Part shown: positions 35,051 to 46,720 of the stretch, in pieces
Position numbering within the stretch: position 1 is the first letter of the stretch
Layout of the letters: every line of letters begins with the position of its first letter
Origin: Cryptomeria japonica
Lineage: Eukaryota > Streptophyta > Pinopsida > Cupressales > Cupressaceae
Direction: 5' to 3'
DNA: 64,000 nt
NCBI RefSeq assembly: GCF_030272615.1
Contig: NC_081409.1
Coordinates: forward strand, 871,838,379-871,902,378
Program-made: the position numbers and the translations under genes
Notes under the pieces: model-generated
Database searches by the model: none
What the model saw: the letters and a program-made list of their open reading frames with translations, nothing else
What the model was told of the DNA's origin: nothing

Positions 35051-35600
35051 ATGGTTCACAGATTCTTCCCTAGAGGGTTTAGGAGCAGTCCTTATGCAAG
35101 ATGGTAGGGCTATAGATTTTGATTTTAGGAAACTTAAGACTCATGAGCTTAACTACCCTACTCATGACCTTGAGTGTGCAACAGTAGTGCATGCACTTGT
35201 GAGGTGGAGACACTTCCTTTTGGGTGATCATTTTGAGCTTCATTCAGACCATCAGAGCCGTTAGTACATATTCACTCAGCCGAACCTTAATGCACGTTAG
35301 AGGAGATGGATGGAGTTCTTGTGCACGTATGATTTTGATGTTCACTACATCAAAGGGAAAGAAAACATAGTTGCAGATGCTTTGAGTAGGAGACATCATG
35401 AGGTATACACCATATCTATGGGCACGGATATGAGAGATTGTATATTGCAGCAGCTGCCAGAGGATGGATGGTATTTAGAGGTTTGTCAGGTGATACGATC
35501 TTAGGAAAATCTAGAAGGGAAATATGTGGATTATTACTTAGAGTCTGATGGATTATTACACCATAAAGGGTGCATCTATGTACCTTCTTCTGGGGGATTG
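35051..35600 (+). pseudogene. E6 RNase H
   Basis: Phase of 34890: WFTDSSLEGLGAVLMQ, THELNYPTHDLECATVVHAL, RHFLLGDHFELHSDHQS, IFTQPNLNAR and the domain end YIKGKENIVADALSRR. The catalytic Asp, Glu and Asp (FTDSS, HDLECA, HSDHQS) are present. TAGs at 35262, 35298 and 35502 lie where relatives have Gln. A spacer before integrase follows. Confidence 0.88.
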
Positions 35601-36896
35601 TGAAAGTTCATTGTCATGGAGGCTCATAGAGCCCCTTATGTAGCACATCTCAGAGTTAAGAAGATGCATGCTGACTTGAGATAGTTATATCATTGGCCAG
35701 GAATGTGGCAGCTCATTTCTGAATTAGTAGCCCGATGCCTCGAGTGTCAGAGAGTCAAGGTAGAGCACCACCATCTAGGTGGGTTGCTCCAGTCTCATGC
35801 TATACTAGAGTGGAAGTGGGATACTATATCCATTGATTTCATCATTGGTCTCCCTATGTCATCTCGTCGCCATGATGCCAACTTGGTGACAGTTGACAAG
35901 TTGACCAAAGTGGCCCACTTTTCACCAATTCAGACTACCTTCATAGCACTAGCAGTAGCACATGTGTTCTTGCGAGACATTGTCAGACCTCATGGCATTC
36001 CATGCAAGATTATTTCTGATAGGGATTCCCTCTTCACTTCTTCCTTTTGGAAGACATTACAGGTAGCTATGGGCACCAAGCTCAATTTTAGTATAGCCTA
36101 TCATCCGAAAATGGATGGACAGACAGAGAGGGTTAACCAAGTGTTAGAGGATATGCTTCGCATGTACGTCATGGATCATCAGACTAGATGGGAAGAGTAC
36201 CTTCCCTTAGTGGAGTTTTCCTATAACAATGGGCATCACACTTCATTGGGGATGCCACCCTATCAGGAATTATATGGCAGGCCTTGTAGGACAGCATTGA
36301 GTTGGGACCGCATAGAGGACAGAGTTTCTATTGGTCTTGAGATAGTTCAGGATATGAAGCAATAGGTGGATTTGATTAGGCAACATCTTAGAGAGGCACA
36401 CGATAGATAGAAGAAGTATGCAGATGCAAAGAGGATAGATCATAGCTACTTGGTTGGAGACAAAGTCTTCTTGAGAGTGCGGCTACATAAGAGTCCAATC
36501 CATTATGGAAAGGGTTCTAAGCTCACACCTCACTTTGTAGGACCATTTGAGATCCTTGAGAGGATAGGACCAGTTGCCTATCATTTAGCATTGCCACCTA
36601 GCCTGTCACACATCCACAATGTGTTTCATGTATCAATTTTGAGGAAGTATATCTATGATGAGTCTAATATTTTAGATTGGGATGCCTTGCAGGTGGAGTC
36701 AGACAGGCATCTAGCTTTGGAGCCCACTCACATTTTGGCATGTCGAACGCTGGCCCTTCGAGGTCGAGAGCTGGACCAGGTTAGGGTTCAGTGGGATTGC
36801 TATGATAAGGTTACGACTTCATGGGAGGACACAACACATATGAGATCACAGTACCCCCATCTTATTGATGAACTCCAGGAGGAAGTTCATGCCTAG
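35601..36896 (+). pseudogene. E6 integrase with C-terminal chromodomain
   Basis: Zinc region HLRVKKMHADLR, then WPGMWQLISELVARCLECQ. Core: first Asp in SIDFIIGLP, second in ISDRDSLFTS, Glu in DGQTERVNQ, all intact, then HTSLGMPPYQELYGR. After a linker near 36450, the GPFEILERIGPVAYHLALP fold precedes the chromodomain at about 36690-36890 (RGRELDQVRVQWDCYD, TSWEDTTHMRSQYPHL). Chromodomains may steer integration to methylated histones. Stops: TGA 35601, TAG 35682, 36363 and 36408. Stop codon at 36894-36896, then the purine tract. Confidence 0.9.
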
Positions 36897-36906
36897 AGGG
36901 GGAGGG
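36895..36906 (+). other. E6 polypurine tract
   Basis: AGAGGGGGAGGG immediately before the 3' LTR; it overlaps the integrase stop codon. Confidence 0.85.
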
Positions 36907-39900
36907 TGTGAGGCCCTACCCTAACTCATCCTAGCATTTCAGTGATTTTCATGTTGAGACTATTATGGATGCTTTATTTTTATGCATTATGGATTTAGAA
37001 CTTATATGATTCCATGATTTGGATAACATTAATATATATTGATGCTTCATTTCTATGCATTATAGATATAGAACTCTATATGATTCTAGAATAGGATAAA
37101 TTTGGCATGATGTATGTCATTATTGGATTTGCAGGACTTTACTATGATGATAGAAATAGGATGCATGTTTTATGTATACAGCAAAATTATGAGAATTATG
37201 ATAATTACTTATGCGGATTTATTTGGAAATAAGATATATTGATTTGTTTAATATCATTTGTATGCAGAGTGTTTGATGTGTAATCTTATTCATGTGTTTA
37301 ATTCTATATGAGGTCATTTTGAATTACTAATGTGTAATTGAGATGTGTAGGAAAATTATCCATGTGATCATGGAGAACCAAACCTAGACCTATGTACGTT
37401 CGTAAAACTAGGGGTTGTCTATTTGGAGAGACAACACCTTGTATGTATCGTATTTAATTTGTAATAGTAAATGATGCATGTGTGTTAAATTTTATTTATT
37501 AATTTATTAATTTGTGTAAATCCAACAAGAGACAAATTTCATGTGTAATTTCATAATGTATTTTACTGTGTCACTTGACACGTGTTGATTTATGTCTTGA
37601 TTTTTGACTTGTCTCTTGGAGGCAGTTGTTTCAACCATAGCCTTTTCAAACATTTGAATGTGGTCTCAAATTTTCTTTGGGTAGAGAGTCTTTGGAGTGG
37701 TCAACTCAAGTTTGACCCGAAGATTAACTTCAAATGGGTTTCTAAGGGGTCAAATGGACTCCTAGAGGTGGTTTAAAAGCTTTTCCTAAGGCCTATAAGG
37801 TATACCTATGGGTTAGGAGTATTTTTAGGCATGTGACTACTCCCATGTGACTATTTAGTCACCTCAAAAAGTGGGTTTCCTAAGGTGAGCGAAAATTCAA
37901 TTTAGTAGTTTCCATCTAGGTTAGATAACCTTCCTTTTTGATGTGAGATTCTTTTTCCCACTTTCTCTTACTTTTTCCTTTTTCAGTTTTAGTAACCTGT
38001 GAGAACTCTCACTGAGGCCTTTTTAGGAAAGGATTAGAGATTTTGTGGGTAATCACCCACTCTCCATTTTTGGAGATCATACAATTTTGAAAAAAATAGT
38101 TTTGGGATAGAATTTTGGCTAAGAAGAATTGTGGAATTGGGCTGCTCATCCTCAAACTAGTTCAAGAAAACCTTTGGGCAGATTGAAGGTTGGTTCATCT
38201 TGTCCTTTTGTTTCTTTTTACATTGCATGTTTATGTTGGAAAGATTGCTTGTATGTAAAAGTTGGTTTCTTATATTTTTTTTCCCTTGTGAAAATTATTA
38301 TGTGACCTATCTGTTACTTCTTTTATGCATTTTCTTGTGATTTGGGAGTAACCAAGGTCTTCTACTCTTGGGAGAGTAGGATGGTCTTGTGGGTAGTAGA
38401 AGTTTGATGGCCCTCGAGTGAGAGGCTCTCGTTACGAGAGTGATCTCAAGGGGTGTATATGTGACCCTTGCTACATGGCCTAGTTTATGCATTTGGGTGT
38501 CATAAGGAGAGAAAGTATGGTATGAATTCCTTTGGGGGGCATAAGGATATGGGCTTAATGAACTTATGATATATCTTTTTTTGCCATGAGGTGGCTTTGT
38601 GATCTACCATTCTTGTAGTCTCCTAAGGGTATTTGGTCCACTACCACCCATGTAAAAACATCACATTTTGTGATGAAGTGTAGCCTTGGTTGGGAAAGTG
38701 TTTGTTGCATGTTTTTCCCTTGGTTGTTGTGTTGGCCTAAGTGTAACCTGTCTAGGGCTTGGTTCTCCAAGCTTGGGGGTGGCTTCTAGTAAGCCTAGGC
38801 TAGGAGGTGAGCACTCGATGGTCATAGCCTCATGATTTATTTGCAGGTTGCTTGGAAAGAAAAGAAAAAGACAAGCTAGGAGTTGCTGGATTTACTTGAT
38901 TTGCAGAAAAAGATTAGGGAATGAGATATTTTATATTTTTGTTGCAGCAATGTAAAAGAAAAGCTATATGTTGGATTTATTTTGAAAAATAAATGTATTC
39001 ATTTTAATTAGAGTCCTCATTTCATAGAAATGAGAGACTAGTTGGGGTATCTCACCCATTTGTAATGTTGACTACATTGTTTTCTAGATATGCTTTAAAG
39101 AAATGCATTATTCCTGTTAAGTTATTATTGCATCAATGAAATATTTCTGTTGGGCTTAAGTTTTGTATTTTTCTCAAAATAATATTGGTTGTATACATGT
39201 TATTTTGAAAATAAAAGTCCATTTTATCTCCTTATGCATATTAAAATAATGGAAATGAGTAAAGTAATAAACTTGCATGTTAGTAAGAGAATATTAAGCA
39301 TTTAGTCCTAATTATTTATTTTCGAATACAAATCATGGTTTAATAGATTTAACATGTCTATCTCTAAGGTTAATTTAAATGATTATAGACTAATGTAGTT
39401 GTTGAATATAGTTTAATTAATTCTGTCATTTTCTGCTTTATTTATTGCAGAATTAAAATTTAATAATTGATCTATAGATTATGCCTAAATTTAAAAGAAG
39501 AAATAAAAATATTAGACTAATGCTACGCTGCCATTTAATTTATTAATTTCCTGCAAGTTAAATAATAATAATAATAATAACATTATTCATCTATGAAAAT
39601 CCATATTAAACCTACCCTTGATTTAACCAAGGATAGATTATATATATATATATATTTAAATAAATATATTTTTATATTTATTAACAAAAAAAAAAGAAAT
39701 TTTTAAATATTTTAACATTTAAAAAAAAGGGGGTTTTAGGGAAGCCGAACTGACTGTGCAAACACACAGTGGTCGGCACGGCTTGGGCCGCCACTGTGGC
39801 TACCCACAGTAGATGGCACGGGGGTGGCCACTGTGGGCAACCACAGTGGTCAGCACGGGGGCTCCCACTATGTGCAACCACAGTAGAAAGGATTCAGGCC

Positions 39901-41016
39901 GCCACTATGTTTACCCACAGTGGGCGGCGCTCGACTGCCACTGTGGGGAAACACAGTGGCATCTTGAGATGCCTCCGCCCGATGCCCTTTCAACCCTCCT
40001 CCACTCCTCCGCTCCTCCCTCCAAGACTGCCGTCGATAATCATGGCCGCTGCCTCAACTGCCCTGCAATAGACAAACACAAACAAACACACACACACTAC
40101 ACACACAAAAATAAAAATAAAAAAAGAGAGAGAATATCATAGTTAAGCCCTAACCCGAAAATAGGGTTAGGGCAAGATAATAAGATGGAAGAAAAATAGG
40201 GTAGAGGGTGGAGTAATTTTATAATATTTTAGTTAGGTTATATGGGGCATTTTTATAATAAAGTTTGTTTAGAAAACAAATATCCACATATAAAAATATA
40301 TATGTGTTCATTAAAAATATATATGCGTTTAATTAAAATATGTATATATATATATATATATAAAATTAAAAATATGAATGTATAAATTCAACTTTAATTT
40401 AATTTTCTTATTAAAACATTCATATTTTATAAATGGTTATATAAACATTTAAATATGATGTTTTAAATTCTGATTATTTTGGAGTTTAATCTTTTAGGGA
40501 ATTTTAATGGCTTTGTAAGTTATTTTGGCTATAAGGGGATTAACTTTAGTCCACCTAAATATAGGCTCTTCAAGATTAAATGTGATAGGGTTATTTTCTT
40601 TAAAGATTTATTTGGCACTATAGATGACATTTAATACACATTATAATTATTGTTAAATTGAAATATAGGTGTTTTAAAAATCTAAGTGCTAGAGTTAATT
40701 TAATTAATTCCTATAATGACTGAAAGATTAATTAAGATTAATAATATCCCTTGTCAATTAATTTAGGGGTTTTTTCTTAAATGAATTTATTATTTAATTA
40801 ATTAGTGAGACAATAATAAATTCTTTGTAGAGTTAATTTCTCGCATGCAACTTAGATTATCTCACTTACTAGAGTTAGTGGTTAGAGTTAACTCCAACAT
40901 AGCTAAGACAAAACTTGTTATTGCGTTTCATATTAGCAAATTTAATGTTATTAGGTTATGTTTTTTTTAAAAAAATAAAAATTAATTCGTTCATACCCAA
41001 AAGTTTGGGCATGACA
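36907..41016 (+). repeat. E6 3' LTR
   Basis: 4110 bases, 100 longer than the 5' copy. Part of the extra length is an expansion of TA-rich sequence near 40310-40390 and a duplicated AAGATGGAAG-type stretch near 40170-40205. Otherwise collinear with 27958-31967. Confidence 0.93.
39751..39959. repeat. Palindrome array in the E6 3' LTR
   Basis: The same array as at 30813-31021, about 209 bases and with similar unit spacing but diverged palindromes. This position is within the LTR, so the array predates this insertion. Confidence 0.85.
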
Positions 41017-41021
41017 CCTAG

Positions 41022-41221
41022 TCTAGTTGATCATTCAAACCCTAGTTTTTCTCATCATTTGCAACAAGAGGAATATAAACCCTAAGAGGTAATCCTTGGC
41101 TTTCTCTTTCTCACAAGAAGTATCCAAATTTATCTATCTCCCTAGGCTCTTTCATATTCCCAATGTGTTGGCAGAATTGGGATTAGGTCTAGTCACCCGA
41201 TCTCGCTTTCCCGCCCCCACA
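41022..41221 (+). repeat. E7 5' LTR, right end
   Basis: Continues 26507-27957 after the E6 duplication CCTAG. Ends with a C-rich stretch and CCCCCACA, then a primer-like site. The tentative LTR is about 1.65 kb. Confidence 0.5.
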
Positions 41222-41224
41222 TTT

Positions 41225-41242
41225 TGGTGAATCCGACGTGAA
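41225..41242 (+). other. E7 primer-binding site, candidate
   Basis: TGGTGAATCCGACGTGAA three bases after the putative LTR end. The position and leading TGG are right for a primer site, but I cannot name the tRNA. Confidence 0.4.
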
Positions 41243-42216
41243 TTCAATCTTCTTTAATTTTGATTTATGTTCTTAGATCTAAGTGTTTTTTTCTTTTTTT
41301 CAAATTCACATTTACAAGTTTCAATCCCTTGCAAATTTCAAATATTTAGAGGTCAATTTTGTTGAAACCCAAATTTTTTTCAATTCAAATTGAACTTGTG
41401 GATAGCTTAATTTGGATCATTAATTTCAGATCTGATTTAGGAACACATTTCACTTATAAATTTCATTTCCTGAATAAACATTTAGATTAATTTCATTGGT
41501 TATTATTGAATATTTCCTTCTATTTTTAATATGTTATCATTTGAAAGAGGAAATTTTTTGTCATGATGCATTCATTTCATAGATGTATTAATGTGTTAGC
41601 TTCCCTTTCTTCAATTTTTCTATCTCTTTTCTCCTATCTATGAAAACATTTTAGTGCCGAAAAGAGTTGTTACCAACCCCTTTAAAACTCTCCCATGCTC
41701 TAAGAATTAATATTTGAAGAGTGATCTTGACAATTCTCCTCAAATGTGCCCTTCCCATCTAGCTATCTTAGAGGAAGAGGATGATATGATAAACACCTTT
41801 CTAAATGTTACCTTCCTTTCCCTACATGATGCCTCTCTAAGTCAAAAGGTATTGATGGACATTGACTAATCTTCTCCTAAACTTGGTCTTACCAATGGGG
41901 GCATGTTAGTGCAACAAGAGGTTATGAGAATTTGTTTCCAAGATCTCCTTGCTAAGCATGAATATTTGGAGAAAGATGTTCATCTCCCTCCTAAATAATA
42001 CTCCCCTCATGAGGATCATTTTGTGCAAGAAGATGGTATTGTCACTACTTTTCATTTATGAGATATTCTTTCCCTTCTCCTAAAGTTTTTCTTACCCATA
42101 AAGATGCCAATTTCCTCAATTCTCTCTCCCCTAAAGATCCTATTGAAAACATTTTGAGGCAAGAGGATGATTTAAACACATGTAGTGATGCTCTCCCTCC
42201 TAAGGATGAATAATTA
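41243..42216 (+). other. E7 leader and start of the repeat-rich protein, decayed
   Basis: 41243-41690 is AT-rich and shows no frame. From about 41700 several phases read as repeats of PPK or SPK, then Gly, then HxDxxVQ (for example SSPKLGLTNGGMLVQQE), broken by TAA/TAG. A clean frame starts at 42217. Confidence 0.5.
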
Positions 42217-43020
42217 ATGAACAATGTTATCCCTTCTCCCAAAATTGGCAATAACAAAAAGGACATCTTTGTGCAAGATATTTCTAATACTTTTCGTAAT
42301 GACCTCACTATTTGGGATGAAACATTAGAAGAAGTTGTTGATTATTCTCTACCCCATGAAAGAATCCTATCCCAAGGGGATGAAATCATGAGTGATAAAT
42401 CCATTTATAGAATCTCACCTTCCATGAATCTCAATCATTCTCCCTCTAAAAATAAAGCATCTCTCTCTCCTCGATTAGGTTCTACTCATAAGGATACCCT
42501 TGTTCAAGACAAGATGGTTAACGTGTTTTTCAAAGATCTCCCTCTCAAAGGTGAGACTTTAGAGAGTAATGTTTATCCTTCTCCTAGAGATTTTATTACC
42601 CATGTAGATCCTTTTTTGATAGAGTATGATATGACCTTTCCTACTAATACTTTTCCTCCTAAAACATCAATGCCTACTTCTAGTCTCCCTCCTAAAATTG
42701 GTCTTATCCATAATAATATTTTAGTGCAAGAAGAGACTATCAACAATTATTCAAACAATCTTGTTCATTCTTCTTCTAAGAACACCTTTGATATTACTAA
42801 ACCATCTTCAATAAATTTTATACATGTGAATGAAACATCTAATAAACCCCTCTTCACAATTCAAGGTGCTTGTCCTTCTCAAAGTTCTAAACGTATACCT
42901 ATGTTAGTGGTTCAAGGTGGTTATGTCGATGATTCTTTTTGTACTCCTAAGAAACCTATTCTTACCATATAAGGAGGTTATCCTAATAAGAGCCCTTATG
43001 AGTATGCTAAGAAAATTACT
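42217..43020 (+). pseudogene. E7 repeat-rich protein of unknown function
   Basis: 251 residues to a TAA at 42970, then more coding-like sequence. It is made of degenerate units of 35-60 residues around PSPK(I/L)G-x(2-3)-H-(K/N)(D/N)-x-(F/L)VQ(D/E): PSPKIGNNKKDIFVQD, SPRLGSTHKDTLVQDK, PPKIGLIHNNILVQEE. Between them are Ser/Asn/Asp-rich spacers. It sits where Gag would be but has no capsid or CCHC motif. Protein repeats of this kind are unfamiliar to me. Could be a surface or assembly extension, or a tandem expansion in a dead copy. Confidence 0.45.
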
Positions 43021-44092
43021 AGAGAGAGTTATAATATGATTGCTCATACCTACAACACAAGAAACAATAGGCAACCTAGTCCTCCTCCAATCATCGCAAC
43101 TTCACTTCCTCCCTCTCAACCTATTCTTCCAAAAGAAACTCGCATATAGACCCTTAGTAAGGAGTATAATCTCATTGAACAACTTAAAGCTACTCTTGCT
43201 AAGATTTCTATTTGGGATTTGGTTCAAACTTCACCTTCTTATCATGGGATTTTACAAGATGCTTTGAAAAAATTAGATTTCCCACTTGCATTGATACCTA
43301 ATAACATGTCTTCTTTGATTAATCCTATAAATAAACCTAAATCTCAAATTGTATTCACATAAGATGAGTTATCTTCTCTTGAAATCCAAAATCAATATGA
43401 TCCTCTTATGATTGTGGTTATTATCTATGATAGTGCTATAAAACGAACCCTTGTGGACAATGGATCTGACCTTAATGTTTGTGGTGTAGACTTATTGGAT
43501 AAGATTAAAGTGGATTGTTCTCTCATCGAATATGTTTCCATGTCTATTTGAGACTTTGATAATGTTTCTAAACAATGTTTAGGTGTCATAACCTTGCCTA
43601 TTAAGGTTGGTATTGTTATTTTACCTACACCTATTCATCTTTATGCCTGGTAATTTAACATATAACCTTCTATTAGGGAGACCTTGGATTCATAGAATGC
43701 AAGTTGTCCCCTCAACTTTGCATAGGCAAGTCAAGTTCATTTATAAAAATATGACATACACCTTATTGGCTGATACCAAACTTCAAGAATCATTAAAATC
43801 TGGATCTTCTTGTTCAACTACTTACCATTCTTCTCCTAATTCTGCTACTTCTTCAAATAAATCTATTTCCTTTAATAATGTTGTTCCTTCTAGTAGTCTT
43901 GATTCTTCTACTCAATTGGAATCTCCTCTCGAGGATATCTTTTCTCCCGAAGGAGTGCTCTCAGATGATGATTGGGGATCTCTAGACTTTAACCCTACTC
44001 TTGTAGGAGAGTATAGAGTATCTTGGAAAGAAGCTAAGACTGCGAAAGAGAAATCTAAAGAGGAACCCAAAAGAGAAACCCACCTTGTCTAA
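43021..44092 (+). pseudogene. E7 retropepsin region
   Basis: KATLAKISIWDLVQTSP matches E9 upstream of protease (ARISILELLKLSP). The catalytic motif is DNGSDLNVC near 43456 (family D(S/G)G). A TGA at about 43551 and a frameshift near 43640 precede LTYNLLLGRPWIHRMQVVPS. The tail is Ser/Asp-rich (SSSLDSSTQLESPLEDIF). This is a Tat-type Gypsy protease, decayed. Confidence 0.7.
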
Positions 44093-44406
44093 GAAACTAA
44101 GTAACCACTTTGTGGCTGCTTCTAATTCAAATAATTCTTCAAATCCTTCCCCTAATTCATATAGCACTGAAACCTATGAGGTGCAACCATCTCTTTCTGA
44201 TTTGGCATCCCTTTATTGTCCTTCTTTTCACATTTTAGCTAAGAGTGGCTATGATGGTAATGGTTGTGGCACAAATTATCAAGGAATTAAAGTTCCTTTA
44301 GAACATAATACACATGAGGCTTCATTTGGACATGGATATAATCCTTCTAAGCCCTGTTGGCATTTTGAGTTTGTTGGAATTTTGCATAGAAATTGCATTA
44401 ATGATA
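44085..44406 (+). pseudogene. E7 glycine-rich, G-patch-like region, cut by E8
   Basis: After a Ser/Asn-rich linker: SGYDGNGCGTNYQGIKVPLE, then FGHGYNPSKP. E9 has a comparable GYNGKGPIGKRKEGVTEPI block behind its protease. E8 enters at 44407 (after ATGATA), so the remaining pol is missing here. Confidence 0.55.
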
Positions 44407-45792
44407 TGTTGTCATTGATGTCAATTGAACCGGTAATGGTAATCATGTTATTGCTGATATTGTTGTTTTTTATATTGGCTAGTAACTAGTAAAAAGAGCT
44501 TTGTGGAAGTTGTTGTAAACCGGTATGTAAAGTTTGTGAGTTGAATCGGTGAACTTGTCTAAAGGGTTAAACCTTTCTAAGCAATGTAACCGCTAAACCC
44601 TATCAGCTATTAAACCCTAACCGATCAAGTTTGTTGGTTTATTATCTGATAAGCGGTAATGATGGAGACATGTGTGATCATTGTATGAGGATAAGTTCAA
44701 ATTTTTTTGGCGCATTTGTTTATTGTCTAGGGAAGGATCAAAGTGGATTTCATCTAATGCACAATGCGTGATGAGTTACAAAGTTTGATGAAGTGGTGAT
44801 CATGGAGCGGTTGGAATTTTCTTGAAGAATGCGAAGAGACTATCATGATTTCTAATGGTCAAGATTATATCGACTTGTTTGTAATCTCGATGATGAGAAT
44901 TAGGTTTTTGTTGTGTTACTGACCTAATTGATTTGTATTTAAGGTTGATGAAGTTGTTTGTAAAGGTTGTTGGTAACATTGATAGAAACTTGTTGAGTGT
45001 GTAGTTGCCAAACCAGTGAATGGATTTGCACTTTGAGTGAAGGCAAATTGAAGCTTAGAAGGATCTGATCAAGCAAATGTAGTGCTACTTAGACATATCA
45101 AGAAAACCTATTGTTTTCTAACAATTACAACAGAAGTGAAATTCCTTAACCGGGTAAGCTCTAACAAGCTTGGTTACTCATTAAATCCTCTAACAAGGTG
45201 GTCTATTAGCTTGGATTCTCAAATCCTTCAGCGAGGTTACTCCTAACAGGATATTGTTCTTTTCATCAAGGCATATTTGTAAATCCCTTAACTGGGTGAT
45301 TCCTAACCAGAATTAGGTCTTAACAGGACTTATTGTAAAGCTTTGATAGGCTTGGCTTCTAACATGGTCAACTTCATAAGGGTTCAAATAGCTATCCTTG
45401 TGAGTCTCATCTCATCATGGTTTTTACCTATTTGGGTTTTCCACATATAAACATTTGTGTCAAGTGGTGAATGCTTTTGTGGTTATGATCTTATTTGTTG
45501 ATTTGATTAACTTCTGATAAGGCATGATAAGTAGAAGCATTGAGAGATGAATATGTTGAGTTATGATTAAGCATTTTTTATGTTTACAAGATTGAAGTTA
45601 TTTACTGTTAAGTTGTCATAATAGTCAAACTGGTTGATGTCAAGTATTCTTATGAATATTGATATTAACTAAGATATATTTACTTTGTGTGATTGAATTT
45701 GAGTTTTAGAACTTTGTATCAGTTTTTCAATATACTGATTCACCCCCCCTCTTAGTATTGTACTGGATACTTATTCTTTCATCATACCATCA
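44407..45792 (+). repeat. E8 5' LTR (unpaired in window)
   Basis: 1386 bases, TGTTGTCATTGATG to ACCATCA, followed at once by the primer site. Contains TTCACCCCCCCTC, a C-rich run before the end as in E1 and E3. Confidence 0.85.
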
Positions 45793-45794
45793 AT

Positions 45795-45806
45795 TGGTAT
45801 CAGAGC
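45795..45806 (+). other. E8 primer-binding site
   Basis: TGGTATCAGAGC, two bases after the LTR. Confidence 0.9.
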
Positions 45807-45863
45807 ATCTCAAGTCCTCTTAATCTAAAGGCCTAACAACTTGAGGAAAATATCTTGTAGATC

Positions 45864-46718
45864 ATGATGAAGAAAGAAGGTCTAAAGTTCAACAAAGATA
45901 TCTATAGAATATGTAGTGACAAAATGAAGATTTACATTAAGAGTTTTAGTAGTCAATATTGGGATCATATAGAAATAAAGTATATTACACCGATTGAACC
46001 CTAACTAATGATCAGAAGAAAGAACAACAAGAAAATCACCAAGTATTAGAGGCTATTATCAGTTTTGTGTCTGATGTTGAATATGTAGATGTTCATGGTC
46101 TTGAAACTGCATATGAAGTATGGAAAAAGCTTGAAGAAATATATAGAGGTGATGAACATGTTAAGATTGCCAAAGAGGAGACCTTAAGAGGAAAGTTTGA
46201 TGACATGAGAATGTCTGAAGGTAAGACTATCCAACAGTATGGTCAAAGGATTAAAGAGATAATTGGAGAGATGAAGAGTGTAGGAGGGAAAGTGGAAGAT
46301 GCCATAGTAATCAATAAGGTACTGAGAACCTTGCTATCAGTCTATGCTATCTGAGTTGCAGCTATATAGGAGATGAAATCCATTGACAAGACAAAGGTAA
46401 CTCTTGACTCTATTATTGGCAAACTCACTCCTTTTGAACTAAATGGCTATGATGGTAGTGTACACAAATCAAAATCTACATTCAGAGCTTCTATCTCTAA
46501 CTCATCTGTGAGAAGAAGTAGAGTTACCAGCCATAGCTATGAATCTAGATCCAACAGAGATGATGATGATGAAGACAACTTAGTGGAACTTGAAGCATTG
46601 TTGGCAAAATGACTGCCTAGAGGCACTAGTAAATATAGAGGTAAGCTACCTTTAAAATGTTTTGCATGCAACAAGATTGGTCATATAGTAGCTAATTGCC
46701 CTAATGGTGAAAATGAAT
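45864..46718 (+). pseudogene. E8 Gag and zinc knuckle
   Basis: Starts at one of two ATG codons at 45864/45867 (MMKKEGLKFNKDIYRICSDK). The capsid part is decayed to about 46060, then 46067-46354 and 46373-46612 read well (VWKKLEEIYRGDEHVKIAKE, LSVYAI, TPFELNGYD). Stops include TGA near 46352 and 46612, TAG near 46364, and TAG at 46718-46720. CCHC knuckle CFACNKIGHIVANCP lies near 46660-46700. Confidence 0.8.
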
Positions 46719-46720
46719 AG

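Larger units (their letters stand above)
27958..41016 (+). mobile_element. E6: chromovirus (Tekay/Del-like Gypsy) with LTRs above 4 kb
   Basis: Perfect duplication CCTAG at 27953-27957 and 41017-41021. LTRs 27958-31967 and 36907-41016, starting TGTGAGGCCCTACC and ending GGGCATGACA. Primer site TGGTATTAGAGC at 31971-31982; purine tract 36895-36906. The Gypsy order gag, protease, RT, RNase H, integrase ends in a chromodomain. Very long LTRs plus a C-terminal chromodomain fit the Tekay/Del group. Pol has 12 TAG, 3 TGA and no TAA stops, plus a frameshift near 35050, so it is dead. Confidence 0.92.
26507..44406 (+). mobile_element. E7: old Tat-like Gypsy element, host of E6 and E8
   Basis: The 5' LTR begins near 26507 (TGTCGTAAATTGTACACCC), is interrupted by E6 (27958-41016) and resumes at 41022, ending CCCCCACA at 41221. 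A primer-like site TGGTGAATCCGACGTGAA follows at 41225. The internal region has a repeat-rich protein, a decayed retropepsin with LLGRPWIHRMQVVPST (close to E9's LLGRPWIHEMQVVPST), and a glycine-rich motif. E8 cuts it at 44406; the rest lies beyond the window if present. Only the part to 44406 is seen, so the LTR start is tentative. Confidence 0.6.
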
